64,000 nt of DNA. Origin: Sorghum bicolor (lineage: Eukaryota; Streptophyta; Magnoliopsida; Poales; Poaceae). This document shows positions 53,058 to 63,197 of the stretch, piece after piece. The position numbers and the translations under genes are program-made. The number at the start of each line of letters is the position of its first letter. Positions within the stretch are counted from its first letter, which is position 1. The notes below the pieces were generated by a model. The model saw only the letters and a list, made by a program, of their open reading frames with translations. It had not been told where the DNA came from and did no database searches. The stretch lies in the NCBI RefSeq assembly GCF_000003195.3, contig NC_012870.2:33980119-34044118 (forward strand), given 5' to 3'.

Positions 53058-53584
53058 TGATAGAAACAGGATCTACTAGCAGTGTATCGAGTCAGGGTAC
53101 AAAAACATATAGCAGTAAACAGTGATACATGTATATACACTAGATCCATTACAACTAAGTAGATATATTACAACTGAGCAGAAACACGTAGATCAGGAGT
53201 TTAGGGTTTCGACCGTCGTTGGCGGCGGGAGCAGATCCGGAGGGGTCCATGGCGAGGGTGTTGATGCTGCGACGATGTATATCACGGCGACCTTCGGGCC
53301 TCCAGCGGCACTGCCTGACGACGATGGGGAAGGAGTAGAACGGAGGCGGCGCGGTGGTGCTTCCCGACGCCACTGCTCGAGCCGATCGGATGGCCTAGGG
53401 TTTGTCGAGTGGGGTTGCGTGCACGGCGAACTTAGGTTAGTGTGCCTGCGGCCCCCACTCCTGTTTTTATAGCGCAGCACGTCGGGAGCCCACCAACCAT
53501 GGATCGGTTGGGCGCCCCCGATCAGGGCGCGATCCAGAGGGAAAAGGCCCCAACCGTTGGGCTGGGCCTGAGATCAACCTAACA
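53058..53584 (-). repeat. E7 3' LTR (left copy)
   Basis: In element orientation TGTTAGGTTGATCTC...TTTCTATCA. A TATAAAAACAG box lies at plus 53461-53471. About twenty positions differ from the right copy. Confidence 0.92.
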
Positions 53585-53602
53585 TTCTCCCCCTTGATCT
53601 CA
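53585..53602 (-). other. E7 polypurine tract
   Basis: Element-strand GAGATCAAGGGGGAGAA directly before TGTTAGG. Confidence 0.85.
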
Positions 53603-53768
53603 TCTGTGCTTTCTCGCTTTGTCAACTCACCCCATCACAAATCAGTGTATTGAGCATGCTTCATCTTAGCAGTTATCACTGCTAGATTAGACAGCCACAA
53701 ACACTTTTCTGTTTAGAGATGAATTCTCGCCTTGGGCCCCTTACTATCCAGGAATCACAGGCTTTCCC

Positions 53769-54281
53769 TTAAACCCTGCCGGCTACATGTTCTCTGAACA
53801 CACTGGGCGGTAAGCCTTTCGTAAGCGGATCCGCTAGCATCTTTTCTGTGCTTATATGTTCAAGAGTTATGACGTGATCCCGGATTTTATCCTTGACAAC
53901 ATAATATTTTATGTCAATGTGCTTGGCGGCATTGCTTGACTTATTGTTGTGAGCATACAACACTGCTGGCTCGTTGTCACAATACAACTTTAGTGGTTTA
54001 TCGATGCTGTCGACCACCTTTAAACTAGGTATAAATTTCTTAAGCCAATTCACCTGTCCTGATGCCTCATAACAAGCAATAAACTCAGCATACATTGTGG
54101 ACGATGCAGAGACTATTGTTTCTTTTGAGCTCTTCCATGATATGGCTCCTTGCGCGAGAGTGAATATATACCCTGAGGTAGACTTTCTATCATCTCCTGC
54201 GTAATCAGAATCTGAATACCCTACTATTTGTAGGTCATCAGATCTTCTATAGGTTAATATGAGCCCTTTCGTGCCTTGCAA
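53769..54281 (-). pseudogene. E7 RNase H (copia type)
   Basis: GYSDSDYAGDDRKSTSGYIF, ISWKSSKETIVSASSTMYAE, LYCDNEPAVLYAHNN and HIDIKYYVVKDKIRDHVITL give the catalytic Asp/Glu/Asp set of copia RNase H. The end MLADPLTKGLPPSVFREHV is the usual C-terminus. The frame runs from a Met within the RT-RNase H linker; upstream frames are broken. Confidence 0.85.
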
Positions 54282-54394
54282 ATATCTTAAGACTTTCTTT
54301 ACTAGATTCCAGTGTTCTATACCTGGATTACTTGATATCTACCAAGTAGCCCGGTCACAAAAGCCAGGTCTGGGCGTGTGCACACTTGAGCATA

Positions 54395-55287
54395 CTATAA
54401 GCTTCCGACAGCTGAAGCGTATGGAACAGCTTGCATGCGATCGCGCTCGAACTTGCTCTTGGGACATTGATGTTCCCTATACTTGTCACCTTTTACAATA
54501 GGAGCAGGTGAAGGTCTGCACTTGTGCATATTGAATTTCTTCAATACTTTCTCTATATATGCCTCTTGGGACAATCCCAATACCCCTCGACTTCTATCTC
54601 GGTGAATCTTTATGCCCAAGACAAAAGAAGCTTCACCTAAATCTTTCATATCAAAATTTGAGGACAAAAATCTCTTGGTTTCCTACAGTAGAGTGACATC
54701 ACTACTGGCTAGATGCTTGCTTTAATCCATAAATGGATTTCTTCAGGCGACAGTCCATTCATTCTTTAACCTGTCACAACAAAACCTTTCGGTTGTGCCA
54801 TGTACACTCTTTCTTTTAGATCCCCATTGAGGAATGCTGTCTTCACATCCATTTGATGCAATTCTAGATCAAAATGTGCCACTAGGGCCATTATGATTCT
54901 AAAAGAGTCCTTGCTCGATATGGGAGAGAATGTTTCATTATAATCTATCCCTTCTCGCTGAGTAAAACCCTTGGCTACCAGTCTTGCTTTGTACCTTTCT
55001 ATGTTCCCTTTGGAGTCACGTTTCACCTTGTAGACCCATTTGCAGCCTACTGTTTTGGCTCCATCAGGAATCTCCTCTAGGTCCCAAACTTTATTGGTAC
55101 TCATAGACTTTAATTCATCTTCCATGGCTTCTTGCCACTTAGATGCTTCGGTGCTCCTCATGGCTTCTTCAAATGAAGTGGGTTCATCGTCCATCTGAAC
55201 TTCTTCGCATTCATAGACTATATAGTCATCTGGAATAGGAGACTTTCTCGCTCTTTGAGGTCTGCCAGAAGTTTCTGCTACTGGCAT
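54395..55287 (-). pseudogene. E7 reverse transcriptase with deleted catalytic box
   Basis: The N-terminal half is intact: KWQEAMEDELKSMSTNKVWD, GCKWVYKVKRDSKGNIERYK, RLVAKGFTQREGIDYNETFS and MDVKTAFLNGDLKERVYM, ending in a stop after FVVTG. The text then runs through an IHLWIKASI-like segment (IYGLKQAS in the other frame) straight into SSD..LL*ETK and FLSSNFDMKDLGEASFVLGI. The part with the YVDD catalytic motif is missing; the join lies near 54706-54716 at a short GCATCTAGCC-like repeat. No active RT is possible from this copy. Confidence 0.85.
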
Positions 55288-55657
55288 TTCTCCTTGAGGT
55301 TGTTCTTGTTGGGGCTGCTGTTCTTCAACTATGGGTTCATCCGGCTCCTAAAGAACAGGTTCTGAATTAGCCATAGGCAAAAAAGCAGTAGGTGTTGTCA
55401 CTACTGGTGTAGATCCAACTACAACAGGCAGCGTGAAGTAGGGTTCTTGCACCATGGGAATGGCACGAACACCCGCTTCTCTTCTAGGGTAATTTCTCGC
55501 GCTGCCTTGCTCCCCCTGATCATCTGATCTTCTAGAAAACTGGCGTGTCTCGTTTCCACAAACTTGGTATGTCTACCAGGGCAGTAGAAACGATAACCTT
55601 TTGACTTTTCTGGATAGCCAATAAAATGACAACTTACTGTTTTGGGGTCTAGCTTTC
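55288..55657 (-). pseudogene. E7 integrase-RT hinge, decayed
   Basis: About 370 bases between the integrase and RT frames. On the minus strand it encodes a Gln/Glu/Pro-rich spacer (EQPQGEMPVAET region) and the copia integrase end in shifting frames. No separate gene. Confidence 0.55.
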
Positions 55658-56497
55658 CTATGTTCGGGTTAAATACTTTGCTTCAGCAGGGCTCCCCCAA
55701 ACACGCAGATGGTTGACTGAGGGTTTCTTGCCGGTCCACAAATCATACGGGGTTTTAAGTACTGACTTGCTTGGAACTCTGTTGAGAATATGAATGGCGG
55801 TTTTTAAAGCCTCCATCCACAAACTCAGTGGCAGAGTGGAATAGCTCATCATGCTGCGCACCATATCCATTAGAGTACGGTTACGCCTTTCTGCTACTCC
55901 ATTCTGCTGTGGGTCCCCTGGCATTGAATACTGGGCTACTATGCCATTTTCCTGTAAGAACCTCGCAAAAGGTCCAGGAACTTGTCCATAAGGGGTATGT
56001 CGACCGTAGTACTCCCCCCCACGGTCAGATCTTACTACTTTGATTTTTCTGTCTAGTTGGTTTTCAACCTCAGCCTTGAATATCTTAAATTTGTCTAAAG
56101 CTTCTAAGCGTTCTTTGATTGGATAGATATATCCAAAACGAGAGTAGTCATCTGTGAATGTGATGAAGGAATCAAAACCATCCACAGATGTCACTGGAAA
56201 AGGTCCACAGATGTCTGTGTGGATCAATTCTAGTACTCCCGTGCTTCACTTAGCGCCTTTCTTTATGTTCTTTACTAACTTGCCTTTAATGCAATCGACG
56301 CATTGCTCTAACTCTGAGAGTTCTAGTGGTGGGAGGATTGATTCTTTGACTAAGCGTTCTATTCTCCCCCTCGAAATGTGGCCTAAGCGACAGTGCCATA
56401 ATTTCGATGAGGAATCAATTCTCTTTCTTTTCTTGCTAGCATCTGCGGGTATTGCATTCTCAGCATTATTACATTCAGCATTCACATTCTCAGACAT
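55658..56497 (-). pseudogene. E7 pre-integrase finger and integrase
   Basis: Two frames. At 56246-56497, LWHCRLGHISRGRIERLVKE and CVDCIKGK form the H-H-C-C gag-pre-integrase finger. At 55658-56227 the core has Asp in [11 protein letters not shown], Asp in [12 protein letters not shown] and Glu in [18 protein letters not shown], followed by [20 protein letters not shown] and [18 protein letters not shown] stop at about 56246 separates the frames. The triad is complete. Confidence 0.85.
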
Positions 56498-56518
56498 AGA
56501 TAATAAATAAAGTTTGTC

Positions 56519-57775
56519 TTATCGGAAGGCAAGACCCACACATTTATTATTTAACTGTAGCTTACAATCATTCTTGCTGAAATGGCAATCAAAACCATAG
56601 TCTGACAAACATGAAACTGAAATTAAATTTCTAGCTAAAGAGGGAACATAAAGAACATCATGCAACTCAAGTGTGAAGCCACTAGCTAAATCTAGAGATA
56701 AATTTCCTATAGCTTGAACTTCAGCTGGAACACCAGTGGCCACCTTAATCTGTCTTTCTCCTCTTTGAAGGGTTCTCCCTCCACTAAATCCCTGCAAAGA
56801 GTTGGCAACATGAACAGTTGCACCTGAGTCAATCCACCATTTGGATCTAGCATAACTTAGATATAAGGATTCATCAACAAAAGTTATAATGTCCTCACCT
56901 TTCACTAGGCAATGTTTCATGAACTTAGGGCGTTCATGCTTCCAATGCCCTGTCTCATTACACCATCTACAGCGATCCGGGTCCTCCTGCCTTTGCTGGT
57001 TGTCTTGCTTTGGTTGTGCTTTAGGCTGTGAAGAGCTTCCTCCCTTGTTCTGGGAGGTGGAGGCATCTGGAGCTTTCTTGTTGTAGAATGACTTCTTGTT
57101 CTTTCCTTTCACAAAGTTCACAGAACCACCATTTGCATTCTTGAGCCTTTCTTCCTCTTGCACACACATAGCAATCACCTTCTCTAAATCCCACTCCTCT
57201 CGCTGTGTGTTGTAGTTAACAACAAAAGTCTCATACTCTTTGGGAAGTGAGTTTAGAGCTAGGTGAATGATGAAACCATCAGTGAGGGGCATCTTTAGCT
57301 TCTCTAACTCGGCTGCCATGGTGCTCATGCTCAGAATGTGCTCTCTCACACTCCCCCCTGTGAACCTCATGTTAGTGAGTTTCTGGATCAGGGTGGAAGC
57401 ATGAGCTTTGGTGGAACCAGTGAACTGATTCTTCACTATCTCAAGGTATTCTTTTGTTGTGTCACATTCTGGGATGGCAACTCTTAAGCCCTCTGTGATG
57501 ATTTTCTTGATGACGATCTTGCACTTGCGGTTTGACTTTTCCCACTTGTACTTCTCAAGATCATACTTTGCTCTGATGGGAGCAAAGTCTCGCTTCCGAT
57601 TAGCAAAAGCTTCATCGGTCTCATTCTGAGCCCTTTCGGGCTCCTCTGGCTCAGTGGGCTTTGGCTTCTGAAGAGCTAAATCTATCTGAGCAAGTGCTAG
57701 AGCTGCATCAAGTTCCTCGCGCCACATAACATAGTTCTGCTCCGTCAGCTTTGGGATTGCACTGATGAAGTGCAT
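56519..57775 (-). pseudogene. E7 gag and protease
   Basis: I choose the ATG at 57775 (MHFISAIPKLTEQNYVMWRE), just after a splice-acceptor-like AATTTCAG; the upstream 39 codons are AT-rich leader. Gag core: ALNSLPKEYETFVVNYNTQR, CVQEEERLKNANGGSVNFVK. The zinc knuckle reads CRWCNETGHWKHERP, with its last Cys changed to Arg. The protease active site WWIDSGATVHVANSLQGF is intact, followed by VLYVPSLARNLISVSCLSDY. The frame ends at TAA 56519, just before the integrase finger. Confidence 0.85.
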
Positions 57776-59142
57776 CGCATTGAGTGCTTGGTCTGAAATT
57801 AAATATGAGAAAATACTGAGAACATCAACATTAAATCTAGGAAAAATAATTGCATATCTTACTTTAACATTGGTCAAAATCAAGATATACAAAAAATTAA
57901 CTCTCTACATAAATTCTAATCACTATTGGGCAGAATAGAATAAATGCATAAAATTACAACTTGGAATTTGCAATATTACTATTATTAACGTTGGTCAAAA
58001 AATAACAATATCACAATAAATTCTAGGCTTTATGACTCGCTTCTCAAATTAAATATCCCGTTGGTTCAATTTAATATGAGAACGAAAATTAACTTGCGCA
58101 GCGGAAAAACATTAATTTACTTGCAATTTTCAGAAGCATAACTAGCTGACTGTGCTTTCTAAATAATATACACGTTGGTGCAAATTAAATAGAATTTAAA
58201 ACTGAGCAAAATGAATATTTAAATGCTTCTGAAAATAAAATGGAATACATAAAAAAATTACTATGCTTAAACGGGCCGCGGCCAGCCATTCGGCCCACGG
58301 CCACTTGCGGCCTAGCTCGTGGCGCAGCTCAGTAGCGCGCAGCGCCCAGCCTCGCTTTTTTTTGACTGGAGGCTCGCGGCCCAGCTATCGGTTTTCGGCT
58401 CAGCCCAACGGCATGCGTGAGCGCGGGCGCTTGGCGGGCCGCAACCTGGGCCGGCAGCGTGCATTCGGCCCAGCGTCGAAACCCGCCTTGGCTCAATCTG
58501 GCTCTAAGGAACCGTGGCCGTTGGATCACATCCGACGGTCCTCCTTTGATCTCGGGTGAACAAAAGCCCCGGCTGGTTGCACCTGAAACCCTAGCCCCCA
58601 TTCTCTGCTTCCCCTCTCTCTCTGCGCGCCGCACAGGCTCAGGGCCGCCGCCGCCGGCGGTGGTAAGAGCGCCACCACGTCGAGCAACATGGCCGCCGCG
58701 TCCCATTCTCTCTCTGTGCCTTTCTCTCCCAGCCCACGCCGCGCCTAGCAGCAAGAAGCCACTGCAGCACCGGCGGTTACCCTCGGCGGCCGGATGAGAT
58801 GAACGGCGCCGCCACGAGACCCTCGCCGGTGCGCGCATTCGCCCACTGTGGAGCGCGTCGCCGTCGAGCGTTTCGTGTGCGGTNNNNNNNNNNNNNNNNN
58901 NNNNNNNNNNNNNNNNNNNNNNNNNNNNNNNNNNNNNNNNNNNNNNNNNNNNNNNNNNNNNNNNNNNNNNNNNNNNNNNNNNNTCCCTTCCCGATCTGTG
59001 CTTGTATATTCTTTTGCGTTTGGATCTGGGCGTTAGGGTTTAGGTGTTTTCAGTTTGACTGAGTTAAACTTGGGATTTGAAAATCCCCTCTTTCTACTTG
59101 CTGTGCTTGCTGGGTAGTCCCCGAAAATCCGATCTACTACTA
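57776..59142 (-). other. E7 leader: AT-rich part, GC-rich part, gap
   Basis: 57776-58260 is AT-rich with repeated CGTTGGT(C/G)AAA motifs. 58263-58880 is very GC-rich and carries many GGCCCA/TGGGCC words and AAACCCTAG (about 58587) on the plus strand, as in grass housekeeping promoters and 5' leaders. 58884-58983 are N. 58984-59142 contains CTAAACCCTAA on the minus strand. There may be a leader intron. No protein can be supported. Confidence 0.5.
58884..58983. other. Assembly gap, exactly 100 N
   Basis: A run of exactly 100 N, the conventional filler for a gap of unknown size, in the GC-rich leader of E7. Confidence 0.97.
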
Positions 59143-59157
59143 GATCGGCTGATACCA
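59143..59157 (-). other. E7 primer binding site (initiator Met)
   Basis: Element-strand TGGTATCAGCCGATC, one base after the LTR. The first nine bases match the initiator-Met PBS. Confidence 0.75.
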
Positions 59158-59158
59158 T

Positions 59159-59685
59159 TGATAGAAACAGGATCTACTAGCAGTGTATCGAGTTGGGGTA
59201 CAAAAACATATAGCAGTAAACAGTGATACATGTACATACACTAGATCCATTACAACTAAGTAGATCTATTACAACTGAGTAGAAACACGTAGATCAGGAG
59301 TTTAGGGTTTCGACCGTCGTTGGTGGCGGGAGCAGATCCGGAGGGGTCCATGTCGAGGGTGTTGATACTGCGACGATGTAGATCACGGCGACCTTCGGGC
59401 CTCTAGCGGCACTGCCCGACGACGACGGGGAAGGAGTAGAACGGAGGCGGCGCGGTGGTGCTTCCCGACGCCACTGCGCAAGCCAATCGGATGGCCTAGG
59501 GTTTGTCGAGTGGGGTTGCGTGCACGGCGAACTTAGGTTAGTGTGCCTGCGGCCCCTTCTCCTGTTTTTATAGCGCAGCGCGTCGGGGGCCCACCAACCA
59601 TGGATCGGTTGGGCGCCCCCGATCAGGGCGCGATCCAGAGGGAAAAGGCCCCAGCCGTTGGGCTGGGCCTGAGATCAATCTAATA
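59159..59685 (-). repeat. E7 5' LTR (right copy)
   Basis: 527 bp. The outer end reads CTAATA instead of CTAACA, so the terminal TG has become TA in element orientation. GGTGG follows (59686-59690). Confidence 0.92.
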
Positions 59686-61465
59686 GGTGGCAGAGTTGGG
59701 ATTATGATCAATGGACAGCGTGGGAATTATTTCAGGACATATAAAGGTCTACGGCAGGGTGACCCTTTATCTCCAATTCTGTTCAACTTGGTGGGTGACG
59801 CTTTATCCATGATGCTGGAGAGAGCTAAAAATAGCAGGTTAATTAAGGGTCTAGTTCCAGACTTAATAGAAGGTGGACTGACACATTTACAGTATGCGGA
59901 TGACACTATTCTTTTCCTAAATTTAGATGATGAAACGATTTGCAATACCAAATTTCTGTTATATTGTTTTGAGTCCATGTCGGGGTTGAAGATCAATTAT
60001 CAGAAAAGTGAGATCTTTGTATTGGAAGCTACATCAGAAAAACAAAAGGAAGTGGCTGACCTTTCCAATTGCAATATAGGAAGTTTTCCAATGAAATATA
60101 TGGGGGTAATCCTTGACAGGTACTATATGAGTTCGCTAGACTTCGCATATGTGTATCAGAAAGTGGAAAAGAGAGTCCCAACATGGTAAAGTTGTTTTTT
60201 GTCCTATGGAGGGAAGATGATTTTAACAGAATCATGCCTTAGCTCTATTCCAAACTATGTTATGGGAGTTTTTCATCTTAAGGGAGAGGCACACCATAGA
60301 ATGGAGACTGCAAGATCAAATTTCTTTTGGCATGGTCCAGGCCAGAAAAAAAAGTATCATATGATGAGATGGGAAGTTTTAGCTACTCCAAAGTTAGCAG
60401 GAGGTCTTGGTTTCACTGATACCAGGGTGATGAATCAATGTTTACTATCTAAGTGGATTTTTAAACTGGAGAGAGGAGATAATAACCCTTGTTGTAAGCT
60501 TTTGAGAGCAAAATACCTCGGAGAAGGTGGTTTCTATAACTCAAAGTGTAAAGGAGTTTCCCAGTTTTGGGCTGGTCTCCATGATATTAAACAGGTTTGC
60601 ACTAGAGGTCTGATCTACATAGTCAAAAATGGCAAGAAGGCTAGATTTTGGTTGGATGTTTGGCTGGGGCAGTGTCCTCTTAGTATTGTCTATAACAAAA
60701 TCTTTAAGATTTGCAATGAGCAAAATAATACAGTCCATGATGTGTTGCAGAATAATGAAGTGAATCTAACTTTTAGAAGATCCTTTGGAATAGCAGAGAT
60801 AGAAGAGTGGGAGAATATGTTGTCACAGGTTAATGAGATCAGGTTACAAGATGAACCAGATACAGTCACTTGGGCACTAGAGAAGAATGGTAAATTCACT
60901 ACAGCATGTTTGTACAAAGCTTTGATTTTTCCAGGAGAAGAAAACAGAGAAGTAATGAGTATATGGAGAGCAAAAATTCCAATGAAGATTAAGTTTTTTT
61001 TGTGGTCCCTGTACTCTGATTGCCTTCCATGAGCAGAAAGACTGGTCAAAAGAAATTGGCCTGGGGATGAGAGGTGTAAAATGTGTGGGCAAATAGAGTC
61101 ATCACAACACATTTTTTTTGACTGTTATTTTTGCACAGTTTTGTTGGTGGACTTATCGAGAGGCACTCTCCTAGCAATACACACCACTAAATTTTCAGCA
61201 GTTTCTAAACCTTAGTAGAAATAGAGGAGAAGGTTTTAATTCAAGAATGATTGTTCTTTTAGCATGTGTATGCCGGAGTTTATGGCTTGTTCGAAACGAT
61301 TACGTCTTTAATAATAAGATCATATCAAACCCAAATGCGGTGATTCATCGATCGATTATGTGTTTGCAGAAGTGGAGCATCTTGACCAGGGACAAGGAAA
61401 GAGGCTGGATTTCGAAGACGGTGGAAAAGCTATCAAGATTTTTGGAGCAAAGCGACCAAAGCTAG
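59686..61465 (+). pseudogene. LINE ORF2 RT C-terminal half, zinc-binding and end
   Basis: RT resumes with GLRQGDPLSPILFNLVGDAL and the catalytic LQYADDTILFL, then MSGLKINYQKSEIFVLEA. After a stop at 60187 it continues with SYGGKMILTESCLSSIPNY, FFWHGPGQKKKYHMMRWEVL and GGLGFTDTRVMNQCLLSKWI. A TGA at 61030 precedes the reverse-transcriptase-associated zinc-binding region (RNWPGDERCKMCGQIESSQH). A last frame (61247-61465) has the usual plant L1 end (SLWLVRNDYVFNNKII). Several lesions make it inactive. Confidence 0.85.
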
Positions 61466-61686
61466 TGACGTAATAGAAGGTGGAATACAGTCTTTGTTTG
61501 ATTTATCTTTCCCGGTTGTAATAAGTCTAGACTTCTGAGCTCTGTTTTGTGTTGGTTTCGAGGATCTAAGAGGGTGTGCCCTGGACACTTTGCAAATCGT
61601 TTTGCTTGTAAAAGCTGGTAATCCCAGCAAACCTTTGTTGCTTTCTATAAAAAGCAGGACCAGACGGTCTTTAGTCTAAAAAAAAA

Positions 61687-62097
61687 TAACTTAAGTCTAA
61701 CCAAGTTTATAATAAATAATATTAGCATTTATGTCTTAAAAACTATTATAAAAATATATTCTAAAACCAATCTAATGGTATTTATTTTATTTGATGAATA
61801 GTAATAATTTTTAATATATTTAGTTAAAGTTCAAATTATTCGATATGCGGGCATGGTATTTTTTCATATACGGAGGGCGTACATGGGACATACTATAAAT
61901 TATTGGTCTGAGAGATTAACGCGCCGCGATACGTGTACAGATGAAATGCATGCTAGTTCATCCGAATGGTTAACTTTGTCCTATAGAGTATATCCGTGCT
62001 TGCATGTGCTGAGCAGATGGGTTAAACCTTGGGACTTGGAGCCGTAAAGAAATGCTGAGCCGCACCGGCCGGGGCTTCTCTAACATTTTACAGGTAC
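61687..62097. other. AT-rich flank, possible Stowaway-type MITE relic
   Basis: 61690-61850 (ACCAAGTTTATAATAAATAATATT..., AAAATATATTCTAAAACCAAT) resembles the interior of degenerate grass Stowaway MITEs, but no terminal repeats remain. 61860-62097 shows nothing that I recognise. Confidence 0.3.
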
Positions 62098-62100
62098 CAA

Positions 62101-62343
62101 GGCCTTGTTTACTTCCTAAAAAATTTTGCAAAATTTTTCACATTCCCCGTCACATCGAATCTTTAGACGCATATATGGAGTATTAAATATAGACGAAAAT
62201 AAAAACTAATTGCACAGTTTGGTCGAAATTGACGAGACGAATCTTTTGAGCCTAGTTAGTGCATGATTAGATAATATTTGTCAAATACAAACGAAAATGC
62301 TACAGTGCCTGTTTTGCAAAAAATTTTGGAACTAAACAAGGCC
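62101..62343. mobile_element. MITE copy A
   Basis: 243 bp with terminal inverted repeats GGCCTTGTTTA / TAAACAAGGCC and flanking CAA repeats (62098-62100 and 62344-62346) as a possible 3-bp TSD. The interior GACGAGACGAATCTTTTGAG and GCTACAGTG are shared with copy B. This is a very common family of panicoid grasses; no coding capacity. Confidence 0.85.
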
Positions 62344-62346
62344 CAA

Positions 62347-62587
62347 GCATCTTGGCTGGTTCCGTTGAACTACTTGGACTCCAGACAAATGATTTCAGAC
62401 CGTTTGATCAAGCAACAGAGATGGCTTGGATGCGGATGGGTTTGTGATACAAGAGAGTATTTATTAATATTATGCACAAACTCCAGCGCGTTCTGCTTGC
62501 GCCTTGGCCGGCCTTAACTCTAGAGTCTAGGCTGTAAATCTCTTATGATTTGGTCGGTGGCCAGCAGTGGAGAACCGTCCCTTCCAC
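62347..62587. other. Spacer between the MITEs
   Basis: About 240 bp with no repeat or gene that I recognise. Confidence 0.4.
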
Positions 62588-62590
62588 CCG

Positions 62591-62826
62591 GGCCTTGTTT
62601 AGCAAAATTCAAAAAGTTTTTAAGATTTTCTGTCACTTCGAATTTTGCAGCACATGCATGAAGCATTAAATATAGACAAAATCAAAAACTAATCACACAG
62701 TTTGACTGTAAATCGCGAGACGAATTTTTTAACCCTAATTAATTTATAATTGGACAATATTTACCACAAACAAACGAAAGTGCTACAGTAGCGAAATCCA
62801 AATTTTTTTCACACCTAAACAAGGCC
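62591..62826. mobile_element. MITE copy B
   Basis: 236 bp, same family as copy A: GGCCTTGTTTAG ... CTAAACAAGGCC, flanked by CCG (62588-62590 and 62827-62829). Interior CGCGAGACGAATTTTTTAAC and GCTACAGTAGC correspond to copy A. Confidence 0.85.
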
Positions 62827-62829
62827 CCG

Positions 62830-63197
62830 GCCAGAAATTGCTGTCCCTCATTCCTAACCGTTAGGCACGAGACTATATTAGACAAGAATGCATGTTGGAG
62901 TCCAAATGCAAACATATCGAGATTGTGTGATCGTAGAGAAACTAGCCTATACTATTTTCCTGGGATTTGACTAGAAAAAGGTAACTACCGAGCTAATGTG
63001 ATGACAGAACGACAAAAATTTGGATAACTATCACGTTTACGTGATGGCTTGACTAGTTTTCGAGCAAAAGAATCATAGAAAAACTTTCACCTGGGAGCGA
63101 AGGATCCTGTCATGCATAGATATATCGGCAAGTTGCTCTAGGTTGGTTGGCAACTCTAGGTTAACACCTTTGGTTATCGGATTAAAGGATAAATCAC
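62830..63197. other. Unassigned flank
   Basis: About 370 bp with no ORF or known repeat signature. Confidence 0.4.

Larger units (their letters stand above)
53058..59685 (-). mobile_element. E7: Ty1/copia retrotransposon, minus strand
   Basis: Two 527-bp LTRs, initiator-Met PBS next to the right LTR, PPT next to the left LTR and TSD GGTGG. The order gag-protease-integrase-RT-RNase H (right to left) marks copia. The RT has lost its catalytic box, and gag, integrase and RT have stops. The leader between PBS and gag is 1.4 kb, contains a 100-N gap and ends in a splice-acceptor-like AATTTCAG just before gag. By eye LTR divergence is about 4%, so it is older than E6. Confidence 0.92.
45757..61686 (+). 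mobile_element. L1-type LINE, 5'-truncated, split by E6 and E7
   Basis: ORF2 pieces at 45757-46462, 51994-53057 and 59686-61465 are collinear and give endonuclease, RT and C-terminal domains. The 3' end has an untranslated part of about 220 bp and a short A9 tail (61678-61686). The element begins inside the endonuclease (QETIKKDF), so ORF1 and the ORF2 start are lost, as usual for LINE insertion. I did not find a convincing TSD. Confidence 0.88.

Noticed and set aside
58263..59062. Long GC-rich ORFs on both strands near the N gap as host genes
   Set aside because: The frames overlap on both strands, include or abut the N run, and lie between PBS and gag of E7; high GC alone keeps frames open.
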